Numbered from the stretch's first letter, positions 1-9,432 are shown. The stretch: DNA of 64,000 nucleotides from Planctomycetota bacterium (GCA_039819165.1 JBCBSM010000002.1:62001-126000); one strand, 5' to 3'. Translations and numbers: made by a program. Notes: generated by a model from the sequence alone, not told the origin.

Positions 1-668
1 TGCTGGCCCATCGCGTGGACGGCGTCCCGTTCCGCGTCCGCCGCACCAATCGCGTCGGACTCGGCACCACCACGGCCGCGCCGCGCAATGGCATCGACCC
101 GTGCGGATCCGACCTGCGGATGATCGTCGGCGGGGACGGTTATCTGGGCGGCGTCGCGCTGCCCGACGGCCGCACGGATTGGGCGGCGGCCGTCTCGCCA
201 GCGTGGCTGCGGCGGCACGGCTCGCCCGCCGCGCTCCTGCGTGCCATGGCCGCCCGGGCGGGCCTCGATCCGGCGAGCGTCCCGACCGGCCCCTGGCGGG
301 GCACGCCCACGCTCACGCGGTCCCGTCCCGCGCAGTCGGGCCGCGTGCTCTCGGTGGGCGACGCGGCGGGCTACGTCGAGCCGTTCACGGGCGAGGGCAT
401 GTCGTGGGCGTTGCTCTCGGCCGAGGCCGTCGTGCCGCACGCGCTGGCGTGCCTCGAGCACGACCCCGCCGCGGCCGCGTGGTCCCGCGAGCACCGCACG
501 CTGCTCGGCCGTGCACACCGGCGATGCCGGCGCACCGCGTTGCTCGTGCGGCGGCCTGCGCTCATCGGTGCCGGGGCTCGGCTCGCGGCCATCCGCCCCG
601 CCGTGGCGCGCCACCTCGAGGGCGCACTCAGCACGCACGCAACCTCCACGGCCAGGAGTTCGGCGTGA
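1..668 (+). CDS. FAD-dependent oxidoreductase, geranylgeranyl-reductase-like, C-terminal part only
   Basis: The reading frame is open from base 3 to the stop at 666-668, so the N-terminal half with the Rossmann FAD motif lies before the window. The visible part carries the second flavin motif GDAAGYVEPFTGEGMSWAL, typical of the geranylgeranyl reductase and tryptophan-halogenase-like flavoprotein group, where the Asp contacts the ribityl chain of FAD. The stop overlaps the GTG start of the type III polyketide synthase (GTGA at 665-668), so the two are very likely cotranscribed and the flavoprotein probably oxidises or reduces the polyketide or its isoprenoid partner. The substrate is not visible. 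The C-terminus is Arg/Ala-rich and probably disordered. Confidence 0.75.
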   Translation, partial: LAHRVDGVPFRVRRTNRVGLGTTTAAPRNGIDPCGSDLRMIVGGDGYLGGVALPDGRTDWAAAVSPAWLRRHGSPAALLRAMAARAGLDPASVPTGPWRGTPTLTRSRPAQSGRVLSVGDAAGYVEPFTGEGMSWALLSAEAVVPHALACLEHDPAAAAWSREHRTLLGRAHRRCRRTALLVRRPALIGAGARLAAIRPAVARHLEGALSTHATSTARSSA

Positions 669-1723
669 GCGCGACCATCGTCGGCATCGGCCTGGCAACC
701 CCCGGGCAGACCATCGCCCAGGATCGCGTGGCCGAGCTGATCGCACGCGCATCGGGCGCGAATGGCACGCGGGCGCGGGCGATAAGCACGCTCTACCGCA
801 ATTCGGGCGTGCGCTCACGGGGCATCGCGTCGGCGGCCTTCCACGAGGGCGACCTCGCCATCGCCCAGGCCGAGGGCACGGCCGAGCGGATGCGCCGCTA
901 CCACGAGCTCGCGCCCCCCATCGCCGCCCACGCGTGCACGACCGCGCTCGGCCGCGCCGGCGTGCGGCCAGACGGCGTCACCCATCTCATCACCGTCAGC
1001 TGCACCGGGCTGGCCTCGCCCGGGCTCGACATCGAGCTGATCCACCGGCTGGAGCTGCCAGCGAGCACCGAGCGCGTCAACGTCGGCTTCATGGGCTGCC
1101 ACGGCGCGCTCAACGGCCTGCGTGTAGCGCGGGCGCTCGCGGCATCGAGCGAGCACGCGGTGGTGCTGCTGTGCTGCGCCGAGCTGTGCTCGCTGCACTT
1201 CCAGGGCGGGCAGCCCGAGGGATCCGCCGTGGCCGACGCCCTCTTTGCCGACGGTGCGGCCGCCTGCGTCGTCCGCCGCGGCGGCGACGGTCCCGCGATC
1301 GCCCACTCCGAGGCCGTCCTGCTGCCCGACAGCCTCAGCGAGATGGCCTGGGACGTCGGACCCTCGGGCTTCCTCATGACGCTCTCGCCGCGCGTCCCCG
1401 ACCTGCTCAGCCGGCACGTGCCCGGCTGGGTCGATGGATTGCTCTCGGCTCGGGGCATGGCCCGCGGCGACATCGCCTCCTGGGCCATCCATCCCGGCGG
1501 GCCCAGGGTGCTGCAACGCGTCGCCGGTGCGCTCGGCCTCGACCCGTCGGCGACCGAGGCGTCGGCTGACGTGCTCGGCCAGCACGGCAACATGTCGTCG
1601 GCCACCATCCTCTTCATCATCGACAGGATGCTGCGCGCGGGCGCCCGCCTGCCCCTGCTGGCGATGGCCTTCGGCCCCGGACTGACGGGCGAAGCCGTGC
1701 TGCTCGCGGACGATGCGCGGTAG
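665..1723 (+). CDS. type III polyketide synthase (chalcone/stilbene synthase family)
   Basis: This 352-residue protein has the usual length for a homodimeric type III PKS, which condenses malonyl-CoA onto an acyl-CoA starter. The catalytic triad is in place: Cys145 in GFMGCHGALNGLR, His276 in WAIHPGG and Asn309 in GNMSSATILF. GTG at 665 was chosen because it overlaps the upstream stop and the protein then begins SATIVGIGLATPG, the standard family N-terminus; the frame is open upstream but reads as an Arg-rich shadow of the flavoprotein gene. The bacterial relatives make alkylresorcinols, alkylpyrones or naphthalenes, but the product cannot be told from sequence alone. It is paired with the flavoprotein gene just upstream. 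Confidence 0.9.
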   Translation: MSATIVGIGLATPGQTIAQDRVAELIARASGANGTRARAISTLYRNSGVRSRGIASAAFHEGDLAIAQAEGTAERMRRYHELAPPIAAHACTTALGRAGVRPDGVTHLITVSCTGLASPGLDIELIHRLELPASTERVNVGFMGCHGALNGLRVARALAASSEHAVVLLCCAELCSLHFQGGQPEGSAVADALFADGAAACVVRRGGDGPAIAHSEAVLLPDSLSEMAWDVGPSGFLMTLSPRVPDLLSRHVPGWVDGLLSARGMARGDIASWAIHPGGPRVLQRVAGALGLDPSATEASADVLGQHGNMSSATILFIIDRMLRAGARLPLLAMAFGPGLTGEAVLLADDAR

Positions 1724-1734
1724 AGGCGGATCAC

Positions 1735-4700
1735 CTAGTCCGCGTCAAGGTCCGCCGGAATCAGGATGAGCCGCACGTTGACGAACTCGTAGTCGTCCTT
1801 GTCCGAGCCCGGCCGCGCGACCGACTCGATCTCCAGCACGTTGCCACCCGCCCGCAGCAGCCGCAGCGGGACGGGGATCGACTGCTCCCCGAAGCTGCCG
1901 TCGCGGGGCGACTGCCGCAGCGTCCCCACCTCTTCGCCGTTGATCCGCAGCGGGTTGGGGGCCTGCGAGCCCTTCACGAACAGCCGCAGTTCGGCCCCCC
2001 GCACGCGCAGCCGCCGGTGCTCGGGCGTGATCTCGAAGGGCAGCTCGAGCACCAGCCCCTCGCTCCGACGCTGGAACTGGCTGTTGATGCGGCCGCTGAA
2101 CTCATCGTTGCCCAGGTGGTGCACCTCGGGCTGGCGTTCGAGCACCACCACGTACGGATCGATGGGCTCGAGGCGGAACACGAGCCTTCGCTCGAGCTCG
2201 ACGTCCCGTTGCGAGACGTTGAGCGCCCCGGGCGTGTATCCGGGCGCCGATGCCGTCACCGCCGCGTTGTCGGGGATGTCGTCGAAGGCCAACTCGAAGC
2301 CGCCCCGGTCGTCGGTCCGCATGCTTGCGTCGGCGACGCCCTCCAGGTCCAGCCGCACGAGTGCGCCGGCGATCGGCTCGTCGTCCGAGGCATCGAGCAC
2401 CACGCCGATGAGCGCGTAGCGATGCTCGATCGCCTCGGGCAGCGACAGGTCGAGGTCGCCGAAGCGCATCGCCGCGGGCGGCGCGATTCCCGCGAGCACG
2501 TCGCTCGCGACGTCGGGCGTGGCCTCGGACGAGGCGTGCGACCACTCGTCCATCTCGTCCGCCGTTGCGCCCGCCGCGGGCCGGACGCGGTCCAGCGATG
2601 CGGTCGAGCCACCGGTGAGGGGTCGATCCGGCAGGAGGTCCAGGGATGCCATCGCGTCGGCGGGCGACCAGTCGGCCTCCGCGATCGATGCGTCGGCGTC
2701 GGCGGCATCTGGCACGCCCAGTGCAATCTCAAAGTCGCCCAGCGGCGGCGGGGGCAGATCGGCGGAGGCCATCGGCCAAGCCGCCATCGTGCTCGCCTCC
2801 TGGACGGAGCGTTCCGCCTCGAGCGCCCCGGCACGAACTCCCGCCGACGCCGCGTCGAGCCGCGCGATCCGGGGACCCGCCTGGGCGACAGATGCCACGT
2901 CCGGCCGTGCAGCCACGGCGCCGCGATCGACAGACGGCGCATCGATGGCCGGCTCGGCCGCCGACGCCACCGCAGACGGATCTCCGGGCAGCGCGAGGTC
3001 GACGCCAATGGGCGCCAGGCCGGCCGCATCGGGGAGATCGCGTGCGTCCGCTCGGGCATGAGCAGATGCGCCGTCAGCGTCCCGTGTCGCAGGACCGGCG
3101 GCGGCAAGGGGCATGGTTAGTGTCGATCCTGCATCCGCCGCGGCGATCTGCACCGGTTGCGTCGCGCCGCCGTCCGCCGCCGCCCGCGCCGGGGCGACGG
3201 CATCCGTGGCAGATGGCCGCTCGCCGGCGCGCAGCGCGGGCTCGGATGCGTCCGACGCCGCCGGCGCGGACGACTCGGGCAGCGACAGGCTCTCGGTCGC
3301 ACCGGCCGGGGCGGGCACGTCGTCGCCGAGCGCCGCGACCGAGACGGCCGACGACGGCGACGACGACGCGTCCATCGCGGATCGCGTGGGCGCCAGCTCG
3401 CCGGAGGGCCCGGCCATCGCCGCCGCCTCCAGCACGGCCGCACTCGCCGCCACGGGACTTGGCACCGACGGCGCGGCGGCGGCGGGCACGCTGGCCTGCT
3501 GCAGGGCGGCCGCTTCCGCGCCCGGTCGCAGCTGGTCGGCCGCCGCCTGCCGCACCGCCGAGGAGGACAGCGCCACGCGGACGCCCGCCTCGTCGCCCGC
3601 GAGGTCGCCCACCGTCGGCGGCACCGTGAGCGCCGCCAGCAGCGCCATGATGCCGCCGTGAATCAAGAGCGACAGCAGCACGCACTTGGCCATCAGCCCC
3701 AGCGTCGCGAGTCGTCCCTGCCAGCGTGCGGTCGTCGCCAGACGCCGCAGCAACGCGAGCAGCAGCACGAGCGCCAGCGCCAGCAGGATCCACGGCAGCA
3801 GGCCCAGCAGATCGGCCCGCGACTCGACGCGTGCGAGGTAGACCTCCCGCGATACGGCTCGCCGCAGCGCGAGCGCGTCGCCCTCCGCCGATGCGAACAG
3901 CACCGCGAAGCCCTCGAGGGCCAGCACCGGCGAACGCTCGTTCCGCGACGAGTTGATCGACGCGCCCAGGTTCTGCACGGCACCGACGGCGAACGCCGCG
4001 CCATCGCCGCTCCGCCGCGCGCGGTACAGGTCGAAGCCGCCCAGGCCCGACGCCCGGTCCGAGGCGAGGTACACGAAGTCGCCCGCCGGCGACACCGCGG
4101 GATCGCGATCGTCCGCCGCGCTCGACAGACGATCGACGCGCAGGACGCCATCCGCGTCGCCGTGCGAATAGATGTCAAATCCGGTGGGCGCTGCGCCCTC
4201 GTTCGGAGTCTCGCTCGGGCGATCCGACGCGAACAGCAGCGTCGCCGAGCCGCCCGCGGCGTGCGGATGCGGATCGGACTCGTCGTGCCGGCTGTTGATC
4301 GGCTCGGGCAGGGGCGCGGGCGGCATCCAGCCATCGCCGCCCAGCCGCGCACGCCAGAGGTCCAGCCCCCCCACGCCGCCGGGCCGATCACTCGCGAAGT
4401 AGAGCTCCTCCCCGTCCGGCGAGGTCGCCGGCGCCAGTTCGTTGTCGGGCGTGTTCAGCGCCGTGATCGGCTGGAGCGGCGACCACCGATCGCCGGCTCG
4501 GCGCGCAAAAAAGAGGTCGGTATCACCCCTGGGCGTTCGGGCGGAGGCGTACAGCGTGCCGCCATCGGGCGAGAGCGCGATGTCGATGACGGCCGCGTCC
4601 TCGAGCCCGGGCAGCGGCTCGGCAGGCCGCCAGAGCACGTCGCGGAGCGGGGCGTCGCCCGCGTCGGCCCGGATGGCGGCGTCGTCCGTGTAGAACGACC

Positions 4701-4797
4701 GCCGCTCGATGCCCAGCCACCAGTAGCCCGCGGCCGCGGCGCTCAGCACCGCGCCCAGCGCCAGGGCGTACAGCAGGATGCGGCGGGCCATCGGCAT
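1735..4797 (-). CDS. PD40 beta-propeller protein with TonB-like membrane segment and C-terminal carboxypeptidase-regulatory-like domain
   Basis: A 1020-residue protein. TM1 is at about 5-24. Residues 45-325 hold at least four WD40-like/PD40 blades (ATSPDGEELYFASDRPGG, PAVSPAGDFVYLASDR), as in TolB. TM2 is at 330-350 and is followed by a basic loop. TM3 is at 372-392 and contains S376-x3-H380, the motif that TonB needs to couple to ExbB/ExbD. A roughly 400-residue Ala-rich linker follows, then a CarboxypepD-regulatory-like beta fold at about 795-880 and a last beta-rich domain. Topology by the positive-inside rule is propeller outside, loop inside, linker outside. The gene follows exbD. ATG 4797 has GGGGTGAG upstream; GTG 4806, overlapping the exbD stop, is the alternative. 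A role as TonB analogue is inferred; no classical TonB C-terminal domain is seen. Confidence 0.7.
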   Translation of the reverse strand: MPMARRILLYALALGAVLSAAAAGYWWLGIERRSFYTDDAAIRADAGDAPLRDVLWRPAEPLPGLEDAAVIDIALSPDGGTLYASARTPRGDTDLFFARRAGDRWSPLQPITALNTPDNELAPATSPDGEELYFASDRPGGVGGLDLWRARLGGDGWMPPAPLPEPINSRHDESDPHPHAAGGSATLLFASDRPSETPNEGAAPTGFDIYSHGDADGVLRVDRLSSAADDRDPAVSPAGDFVYLASDRASGLGGFDLYRARRSGDGAAFAVGAVQNLGASINSSRNERSPVLALEGFAVLFASAEGDALALRRAVSREVYLARVESRADLLGLLPWILLALALVLLLALLRRLATTARWQGRLATLGLMAKCVLLSLLIHGGIMALLAALTVPPTVGDLAGDEAGVRVALSSSAVRQAAADQLRPGAEAAALQQASVPAAAAPSVPSPVAASAAVLEAAAMAGPSGELAPTRSAMDASSSPSSAVSVAALGDDVPAPAGATESLSLPESSAPAASDASEPALRAGERPSATDAVAPARAAADGGATQPVQIAAADAGSTLTMPLAAAGPATRDADGASAHARADARDLPDAAGLAPIGVDLALPGDPSAVASAAEPAIDAPSVDRGAVAARPDVASVAQAGPRIARLDAASAGVRAGALEAERSVQEASTMAAWPMASADLPPPPLGDFEIALGVPDAADADASIAEADWSPADAMASLDLLPDRPLTGGSTASLDRVRPAAGATADEMDEWSHASSEATPDVASDVLAGIAPPAAMRFGDLDLSLPEAIEHRYALIGVVLDASDDEPIAGALVRLDLEGVADASMRTDDRGGFELAFDDIPDNAAVTASAPGYTPGALNVSQRDVELERRLVFRLEPIDPYVVVLERQPEVHHLGNDEFSGRINSQFQRRSEGLVLELPFEITPEHRRLRVRGAELRLFVKGSQAPNPLRINGEEVGTLRQSPRDGSFGEQSIPVPLRLLRAGGNVLEIESVARPGSDKDDYEFVNVRLILIPADLDAD

Positions 4798-4802
4798 GCG
4801 AC

Positions 4803-5216
4803 TCACCCCAGGGGCACGGTATCGAGGAACGGCTGCTGCACGCCGGCGGCCTTGCACACGTCCAGCACCCGCACGATGGACCCGTAGGCGATGTCCTTGT
4901 CGCCCCGCACCGACACCTTCTGGTCGGGATTGACCTCCACCGCGTCGGCCACCAGCGTGCGGAGTTCCTCGAGCGTGATCGCCTGGCCGCCCACGATGAT
5001 CCGGCCCGCGCCGTCCACGTTGATGATGATCTCGCGGAGCATGGCGCTGATCGGGCCGGCGGCCTCGGCCTCGGGCAGCGCGATCTCCAGTTCACGCTCG
5101 CTCTGCTGGTAGGTCGTCGCCACCAGGAAGAAGATCAGCAGCAGGAACACCATATCGATGATCGGCGTGATCTCGATCGACGGCGCATCCTCGTCGGCCT
5201 TGTTGCGGATGAGCAC
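4803..5216 (-). CDS. exbD: ExbD/TolR-family biopolymer transport protein
   Basis: A 137-residue inner-membrane protein with one N-terminal TM and a periplasmic domain, the standard ExbD/TolR plan. The TM carries the essential proton-path aspartate as Asp21 in TPIIDMVFLLLIFF. Together with ExbB it forms a proton-driven motor that energises a TonB- or TolA-type partner. GTG 5216 is the only usable start between the exbB stop (5219) and the TM; it gives a two-base intergenic gap. The gene sits between exbB and the PD40/TonB-like gene, which suggests that product is its working partner. Confidence 0.9.
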   Translation of the reverse strand: MLIRNKADEDAPSIEITPIIDMVFLLLIFFLVATTYQQSERELEIALPEAEAAGPISAMLREIIINVDGAGRIIVGGQAITLEELRTLVADAVEVNPDQKVSVRGDKDIAYGSIVRVLDVCKAAGVQQPFLDTVPLG

Positions 5217-5218
5217 GG

Positions 5219-5974
5219 CTACGCCCCCGCCGCCACCGCTTGGCGTGCGGGCTCGCCGTTCTCGTGCGACGCGACGTGCGGCGGTTCCGCGGCGCCGGCC
5301 GGCTCGAGCACGTGCCGCTCGACGAACTCGACGGCGGCCCGGTCCAGCTCCCGCGCCAGGCGATCGACCTTCGACGCCAGCAGGTGGTAGAACACGATGG
5401 TGGGAATCGCCACGAGCAGGCCCGCGGCCGTGGTGATCATCGCCTCGTAGATGCCGCCGGCGAGCAGCTCGGCCTTGCCCAGGCTCTCGCCCGACGACGC
5501 CACCGTCTGGAACGCGCGGATCATGCCGAAGATCGTGCCGGTCAGCCCCAGCAGCGGCGCAACGGCCGCGACGACCGTGAGCGTGCGCAGCCGCTTGCGC
5601 ATGAGGTAGACCTCGTGCTCGCCCGACGACGCGAGGTGCTTCTCGACGACCTCGGGCGCGTGCCCCAGCTTCTCGATGCCCGCTGCCAGCACCCGCGCCA
5701 GCGGGCTGTCGTGCTTCGTGCAGTGCTCGAGCGCATCGCGGCGGCTGCGGGCCCGGCCCAGGATCTCGTGCAGCTTGGCCTCGAGGCCCGGCGGCACCAC
5801 GCGTCGCAGCCGCAGCACCGACAGCCGCTCGGCCACCACGGCCACGACCACCAGCGAGCACAGCACGATGGGGATCATCATGATCCCGCCCTTGACGGCC
5901 AGATCGAACACCGACGGGGCGGCCGCGGCCTGGCCCGTCGCCGCGCCTACGAGCGTGGCAATCGCCTGCATCAT
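5219..5974 (-). CDS. exbB: MotA/TolQ/ExbB proton channel family protein
   Basis: A 251-residue protein with three TMs at about 29-48, 130-151 and 173-195 and a large cytoplasmic loop after TM1, as in ExbB/TolQ. The conserved TM2-TM3 region is clear (PLLGLTGTIFGMIRAF, then EAMITTAAGLLVAIPT). It should form the pentameric stator around the ExbD dimer. The start ATG 5974 overlaps the stop of the upstream TPR gene (ATGA), implying translational coupling. An in-frame ATG directly follows at 5971, so the exact start is uncertain by one codon. The C-terminal tail after TM3 is Ala/Glu-rich. Confidence 0.9.
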   Translation of the reverse strand: MMQAIATLVGAATGQAAAAPSVFDLAVKGGIMMIPIVLCSLVVVAVVAERLSVLRLRRVVPPGLEAKLHEILGRARSRRDALEHCTKHDSPLARVLAAGIEKLGHAPEVVEKHLASSGEHEVYLMRKRLRTLTVVAAVAPLLGLTGTIFGMIRAFQTVASSGESLGKAELLAGGIYEAMITTAAGLLVAIPTIVFYHLLASKVDRLARELDRAAVEFVERHVLEPAGAAEPPHVASHENGEPARQAVAAGA

Positions 5975-8900
5975 CAGCCTCCCGATCCGCCGGGGCCCGC
6001 GATGGCGGCGAGCCGCTCGCCCGCGGCCTGGGCCCATGGGCTCTCCGCGAAGCGTTCGCGGACCGCGCGATACTGCGCCCGCGCCTCGCCGACCTTGTCC
6101 ATCGATTCGAAGCAGCGGCCCGCCTCGTACAGCGCCGCGGCGCTCCACGTGGGCGAGGCGTACAGGATGTCCACACGCAGCAGCTCGCGGACGGCCTCGT
6201 CGAACTCGCCGAGCGCGAACAGGCACTCGCCGAGCTGGAACTGCGCGCGAGCGGCGGTCTCGCCGTCGTGCCGCTCGGTGACCGCCCGGTAGTGCGCGAT
6301 CGCCTCGCGGTGCTCGCCGGCGTTCTCCCGGGCCCAGCCCAGGCCGAACTCCGCCCGGAACCACTGCGGGCTCTTGGCATGCCTCGACCGGTGGTCCTCG
6401 TATGCACGCCGGCTGGCCCGCCAGTCCTGGGCCGCGGCGTGCGCCTCGCCGAGGCGGAGCAGCGCCGCCTCGTGCAGGTCCCGCGAAGCCTCGTCGGCCA
6501 GCACGATTCCGAACGCGGCGGCCGCCGGCTTGCCCCGGCCCAGCGCCAGCTGGGATTCGCCCAGCACCATTGCCGCCGGGGCCTTAAGCGATCCCAGCTC
6601 GCAGCGGGGTTCGTCGAGCAGCGCGACCACGCGGCGGTGATCGCCCAGCTGGTACTCGCACCACGCCAGCTTGTAGAGGATCGACGGGCACAACTCGGCG
6701 TCGAGGGCGTCGTGCGTCAGCGCCCCGCGGAGCGTCTCGGCGGCGGCATCGAACTGCTTGGCGTCGATCAGCATGTCGGCCAGGTCGAGCGCGGCCCGCC
6801 CGCCGATGGCGTCGCCCCGCCCGGCCAGCCGCTCGAACAGCCGTCGCGCGCCCGCGTCCTCGCCCGTGGCCCGCAGGCTGCCGCCCAGCTCGTAGAAGTA
6901 CAGCTCGCCCACGTCGCTCTCGACGGCCGGCGCGTCGTGGCCCCGGGCCAGCTCGATGGCGTCCCCGTGCGCACCCAGGCGAGCGAGCGCGATCACCCGC
7001 CAGGTCGTCGCCTCGCCGTCGAGGCCCTCGAGCAAGCCGGCCGCCGCACGTGGATCGCCGGCGTCGAGCAGCGCGCGGGCCCGCTCGACCGCGAACGACC
7101 GCGCGAAGCCCGCGTCGCCCGACGCCGCCGCACGCTCGTACAGGTCGGCGGCCTCCGCCGGATCGCCCGCGCGGGCGGCGATCCCCGCGAGGTGCCGCAG
7201 GGCGTACGGCTCGAACTTCGAGCCCTCGTGCTCGTCGAGCAACCCCCGCAGCGCCGCCCGGGCGCTGGTGTCGTCGCCCAGGGCCAGGTGCGCCTGGGCC
7301 ACCTCGAATCGGGCGTGTGCCCCGTGCACGCCGCCGGCGTGGTCCTCGAGCACCCGCCCGAAGTCGCCGAGCGCTTCCCGGGGCCGCTCGCTCCGCGCGT
7401 ACGCAAGGCCGCGCTTCATCAGGGCGTCGCCGGCGGACTCGTCCCCATCATCCGCGGAATCGAGGTAGCCATCGAAGGCCTCGATCGCCGCGTCCCAGTC
7501 GCCCCGTTCGAAGGCGATCTCGCCCCGCGCGAGCAGGGCCGGCAGGAAGGCCTCGTCCGCATCGCCGCCCGACGCCACGCGGGCAAGATACGTCTCGGCC
7601 TCGTCGGCGCGACCGAGCTCCCGCAGGCTCAGTCCGAGCCGATAGCTCGCGCGGCGGCCCAGCTCACCGTCTTCGTCGGCCAGCGGTTGCAGCACGCCGG
7701 CGGCGCGCTCGTGGTCGCCCTGCCGGAAGAGGGCCTCGCCCAGCACGAAGCCCGCCTGCCCCGCCAATGGGTGGTCGCCGTGCGCGCGGACGAAGGCCTC
7801 GGCGTGCGACGCCGCCCGATCGATGCGGCCTTCGGCCAGCGCGAGCGACGCCATCGCGTACAGCGCGTCGGGCGCCATCGCGTGGTCGGGGTGGGCCCGG
7901 CGGAACCGATCGAACGCCCGCGTCGCGTCGTCCCCCCGGCCCGACCGCTCGAGCGCGACGCCCAGGTCGTATCGCGCCTCGGCGATCAGGTTGCTCTCGT
8001 CGAAGGCGTCCGCGAACTCAGCCAGCCGCTGCGCCGCGTCGTCGGCGCGGCCCCGGCGGAGGTCGGCCTTGGCCCGCCAGTAGTCGATGTCGTCGGCGAG
8101 GTCCGTGGTGGCGTCCCGCGCCGCACGCCGCAGGGCCTGGGCGGCCTCGTCGGCATCGCCCATCTCGAGCAGCGCAAGGCCCAGCTCGTACTGCACCCGC
8201 GATCGGCGGTAGCCGCCCTCGCGCTCGGACAACGTCCGCAGGATCTCGGTCGATTCCGCCGGCCGCCCGGCCGAGCGCAGCAGACCGCCAAGCCCGAGCA
8301 GCGCCTCGGGCGTCGTCCGCTCGCCACCGCGACGGATGGCCCGCTCGAATGCGGCGATGGCGTCGTCGGTACGGCCGGCATCGCGGAGGGCATAGGCCTG
8401 CCGCACGCGCGCCAGGTCGCCGATCTCGTCGCGGCCGCGCGGGGGCTGGGCGGCCTCGAAGTAGCCGGCCGCCCGGGCGTGGTCGGCCGGGGTGCGCGCG
8501 ACCGCTTGCTGCGCTAGCCCGGCAAAGAATGACGCCCGCCTGCGCAGGGCCGCATCGCCGTCGTCGCGCGAGAGCCGGCCCGCGGCATCGTCGTAGGCCT
8601 CCACCGCTGGCCAATGCCGTCCGGCGCGGTGCAGGCTCTCGACGCGGAGCGACGCGATGCTCGCCCACGAGCCGTGGCCCTCGTGCCGCAGCGCGTCGCC
8701 CGCCGCCTCGGCGGCGTCGGCATACCGCTTCATGCGGAAGAGCACGTGCACGCGGAGCACGTCGGCGTCGGCCCGGAACTCGAATCGTCGCGGCCGCTCG
8801 ATGGCCTCCAGTGCGCGGAGCGCCGGCTCGTCGCGGCCCAGGCGATAGCTCGCCACCGCGAGCCCATAGCGGGCCTGGTCGCGGTCGCCCGGATCCCCCA

Positions 8901-9063
8901 GGCTCCGCAGGGCGGCCTCGTACTCGGCCGACGCCTCGGCGTGCAACCCCCGCTGCAGCAACGCGTTGGCGGTGCGCAGGGCGCGATCGCCCGCGGACGG
9001 CTGCCCGAGGACGCGGTGCGGCGATGCGAGCAGGACCAGAACGACCGCCAGGATCGCGCGCAT
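5974..9063 (-). CDS. large secreted tetratricopeptide-repeat protein
   Basis: A 1029-residue protein with a short signal peptide (AILAVVLVLLASP core) and then almost continuous TPR-like helical pairs from about residue 25 to the end. Units such as ARYGLAVASYRLGRDEPAL and AQFQLGECLFALGEFDEAV repeat at about 34-37 residues. The repeats resemble those of YbgF/CpoB and BamD, which act in the periplasm beside Tol-Pal or Bam. It is first in a unit with ExbB, ExbD and the PD40/TonB-like protein, so a periplasmic scaffold for that motor is likely. ATG 9063 was chosen for the signal peptide and the GTGGAGAG just upstream; the open frame continues to 9261 but is Arg-rich and implausible. Confidence 0.8.
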   Translation of the reverse strand: MRAILAVVLVLLASPHRVLGQPSAGDRALRTANALLQRGLHAEASAEYEAALRSLGDPGDRDQARYGLAVASYRLGRDEPALRALEAIERPRRFEFRADADVLRVHVLFRMKRYADAAEAAGDALRHEGHGSWASIASLRVESLHRAGRHWPAVEAYDDAAGRLSRDDGDAALRRRASFFAGLAQQAVARTPADHARAAGYFEAAQPPRGRDEIGDLARVRQAYALRDAGRTDDAIAAFERAIRRGGERTTPEALLGLGGLLRSAGRPAESTEILRTLSEREGGYRRSRVQYELGLALLEMGDADEAAQALRRAARDATTDLADDIDYWRAKADLRRGRADDAAQRLAEFADAFDESNLIAEARYDLGVALERSGRGDDATRAFDRFRRAHPDHAMAPDALYAMASLALAEGRIDRAASHAEAFVRAHGDHPLAGQAGFVLGEALFRQGDHERAAGVLQPLADEDGELGRRASYRLGLSLRELGRADEAETYLARVASGGDADEAFLPALLARGEIAFERGDWDAAIEAFDGYLDSADDGDESAGDALMKRGLAYARSERPREALGDFGRVLEDHAGGVHGAHARFEVAQAHLALGDDTSARAALRGLLDEHEGSKFEPYALRHLAGIAARAGDPAEAADLYERAAASGDAGFARSFAVERARALLDAGDPRAAAGLLEGLDGEATTWRVIALARLGAHGDAIELARGHDAPAVESDVGELYFYELGGSLRATGEDAGARRLFERLAGRGDAIGGRAALDLADMLIDAKQFDAAAETLRGALTHDALDAELCPSILYKLAWCEYQLGDHRRVVALLDEPRCELGSLKAPAAMVLGESQLALGRGKPAAAAFGIVLADEASRDLHEAALLRLGEAHAAAQDWRASRRAYEDHRSRHAKSPQWFRAEFGLGWARENAGEHREAIAHYRAVTERHDGETAARAQFQLGECLFALGEFDEAVRELLRVDILYASPTWSAAALYEAGRCFESMDKVGEARAQYRAVRERFAESPWAQAAGERLAAIAGPGGSGG

Positions 9064-9359
9064 GCCGTCTCTCCACCGGGCCGTAGACGCGCGGCCGCGC
9101 ACGGCGGTCCCTGGGTCCGGCCACCTCCGTGAGGCCGGGCTTCCCCATACGGAGTTGTTGGGGCCCCGCGGCCGTCGCGCTTCACCGAATCGGCATCGAA
9201 TCGCCAAGAAAATTGCCCGCCGCCCGGCCAGCACCCGGACACCGTCGCGACCAAAGGGCAAGCCCCCGCGATCCTGGCTTCAGGGCGGATCGGCCCCAAG
9301 AATCACCTCCTGGTGGCGACGGACCGCCGGCGAGAGATTGCGCCCGGGCGCAGCGAGGC

Positions 9360-9432
9360 GGGGGTGTAGCTCAGTTGGTAGAGCAGCGGACTTTTAATCC
9401 GCGGGTCCAGGGTTCGAGTCCCTGCGCCCCTA
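9360..9432 (+). tRNA. tRNA-Lys (anticodon TTT)
   Basis: A cloverleaf folds over 73 nt. The acceptor is GGGGGTG with CGCCCCT plus discriminator A9432, so the first pair is G-U and pair 6 is also a wobble. The D arm begins GCTCAGTTGGTAGAGC. The anticodon loop CTTTTAA gives TTT, decoding AAA/AAG, and the T arm is CAGGG-TTCGAGT-CCCTG. The 3' CCA is not encoded. The helicase gene starts a few bases later on the same strand. Confidence 0.95.

Noticed and set aside
101-664. Upstream extension of the type III PKS frame
   Set aside because: It overlaps the flavoprotein gene in another frame, is Arg-rich, and lacks family similarity; the GTG at 665 gives the right N-terminus.
9064-9261. N-terminal extension of the TPR protein
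   Set aside because: The signal peptide begins at 9063 with a ribosome site; the extension is Arg-rich, as expected of GC-rich non-coding DNA.
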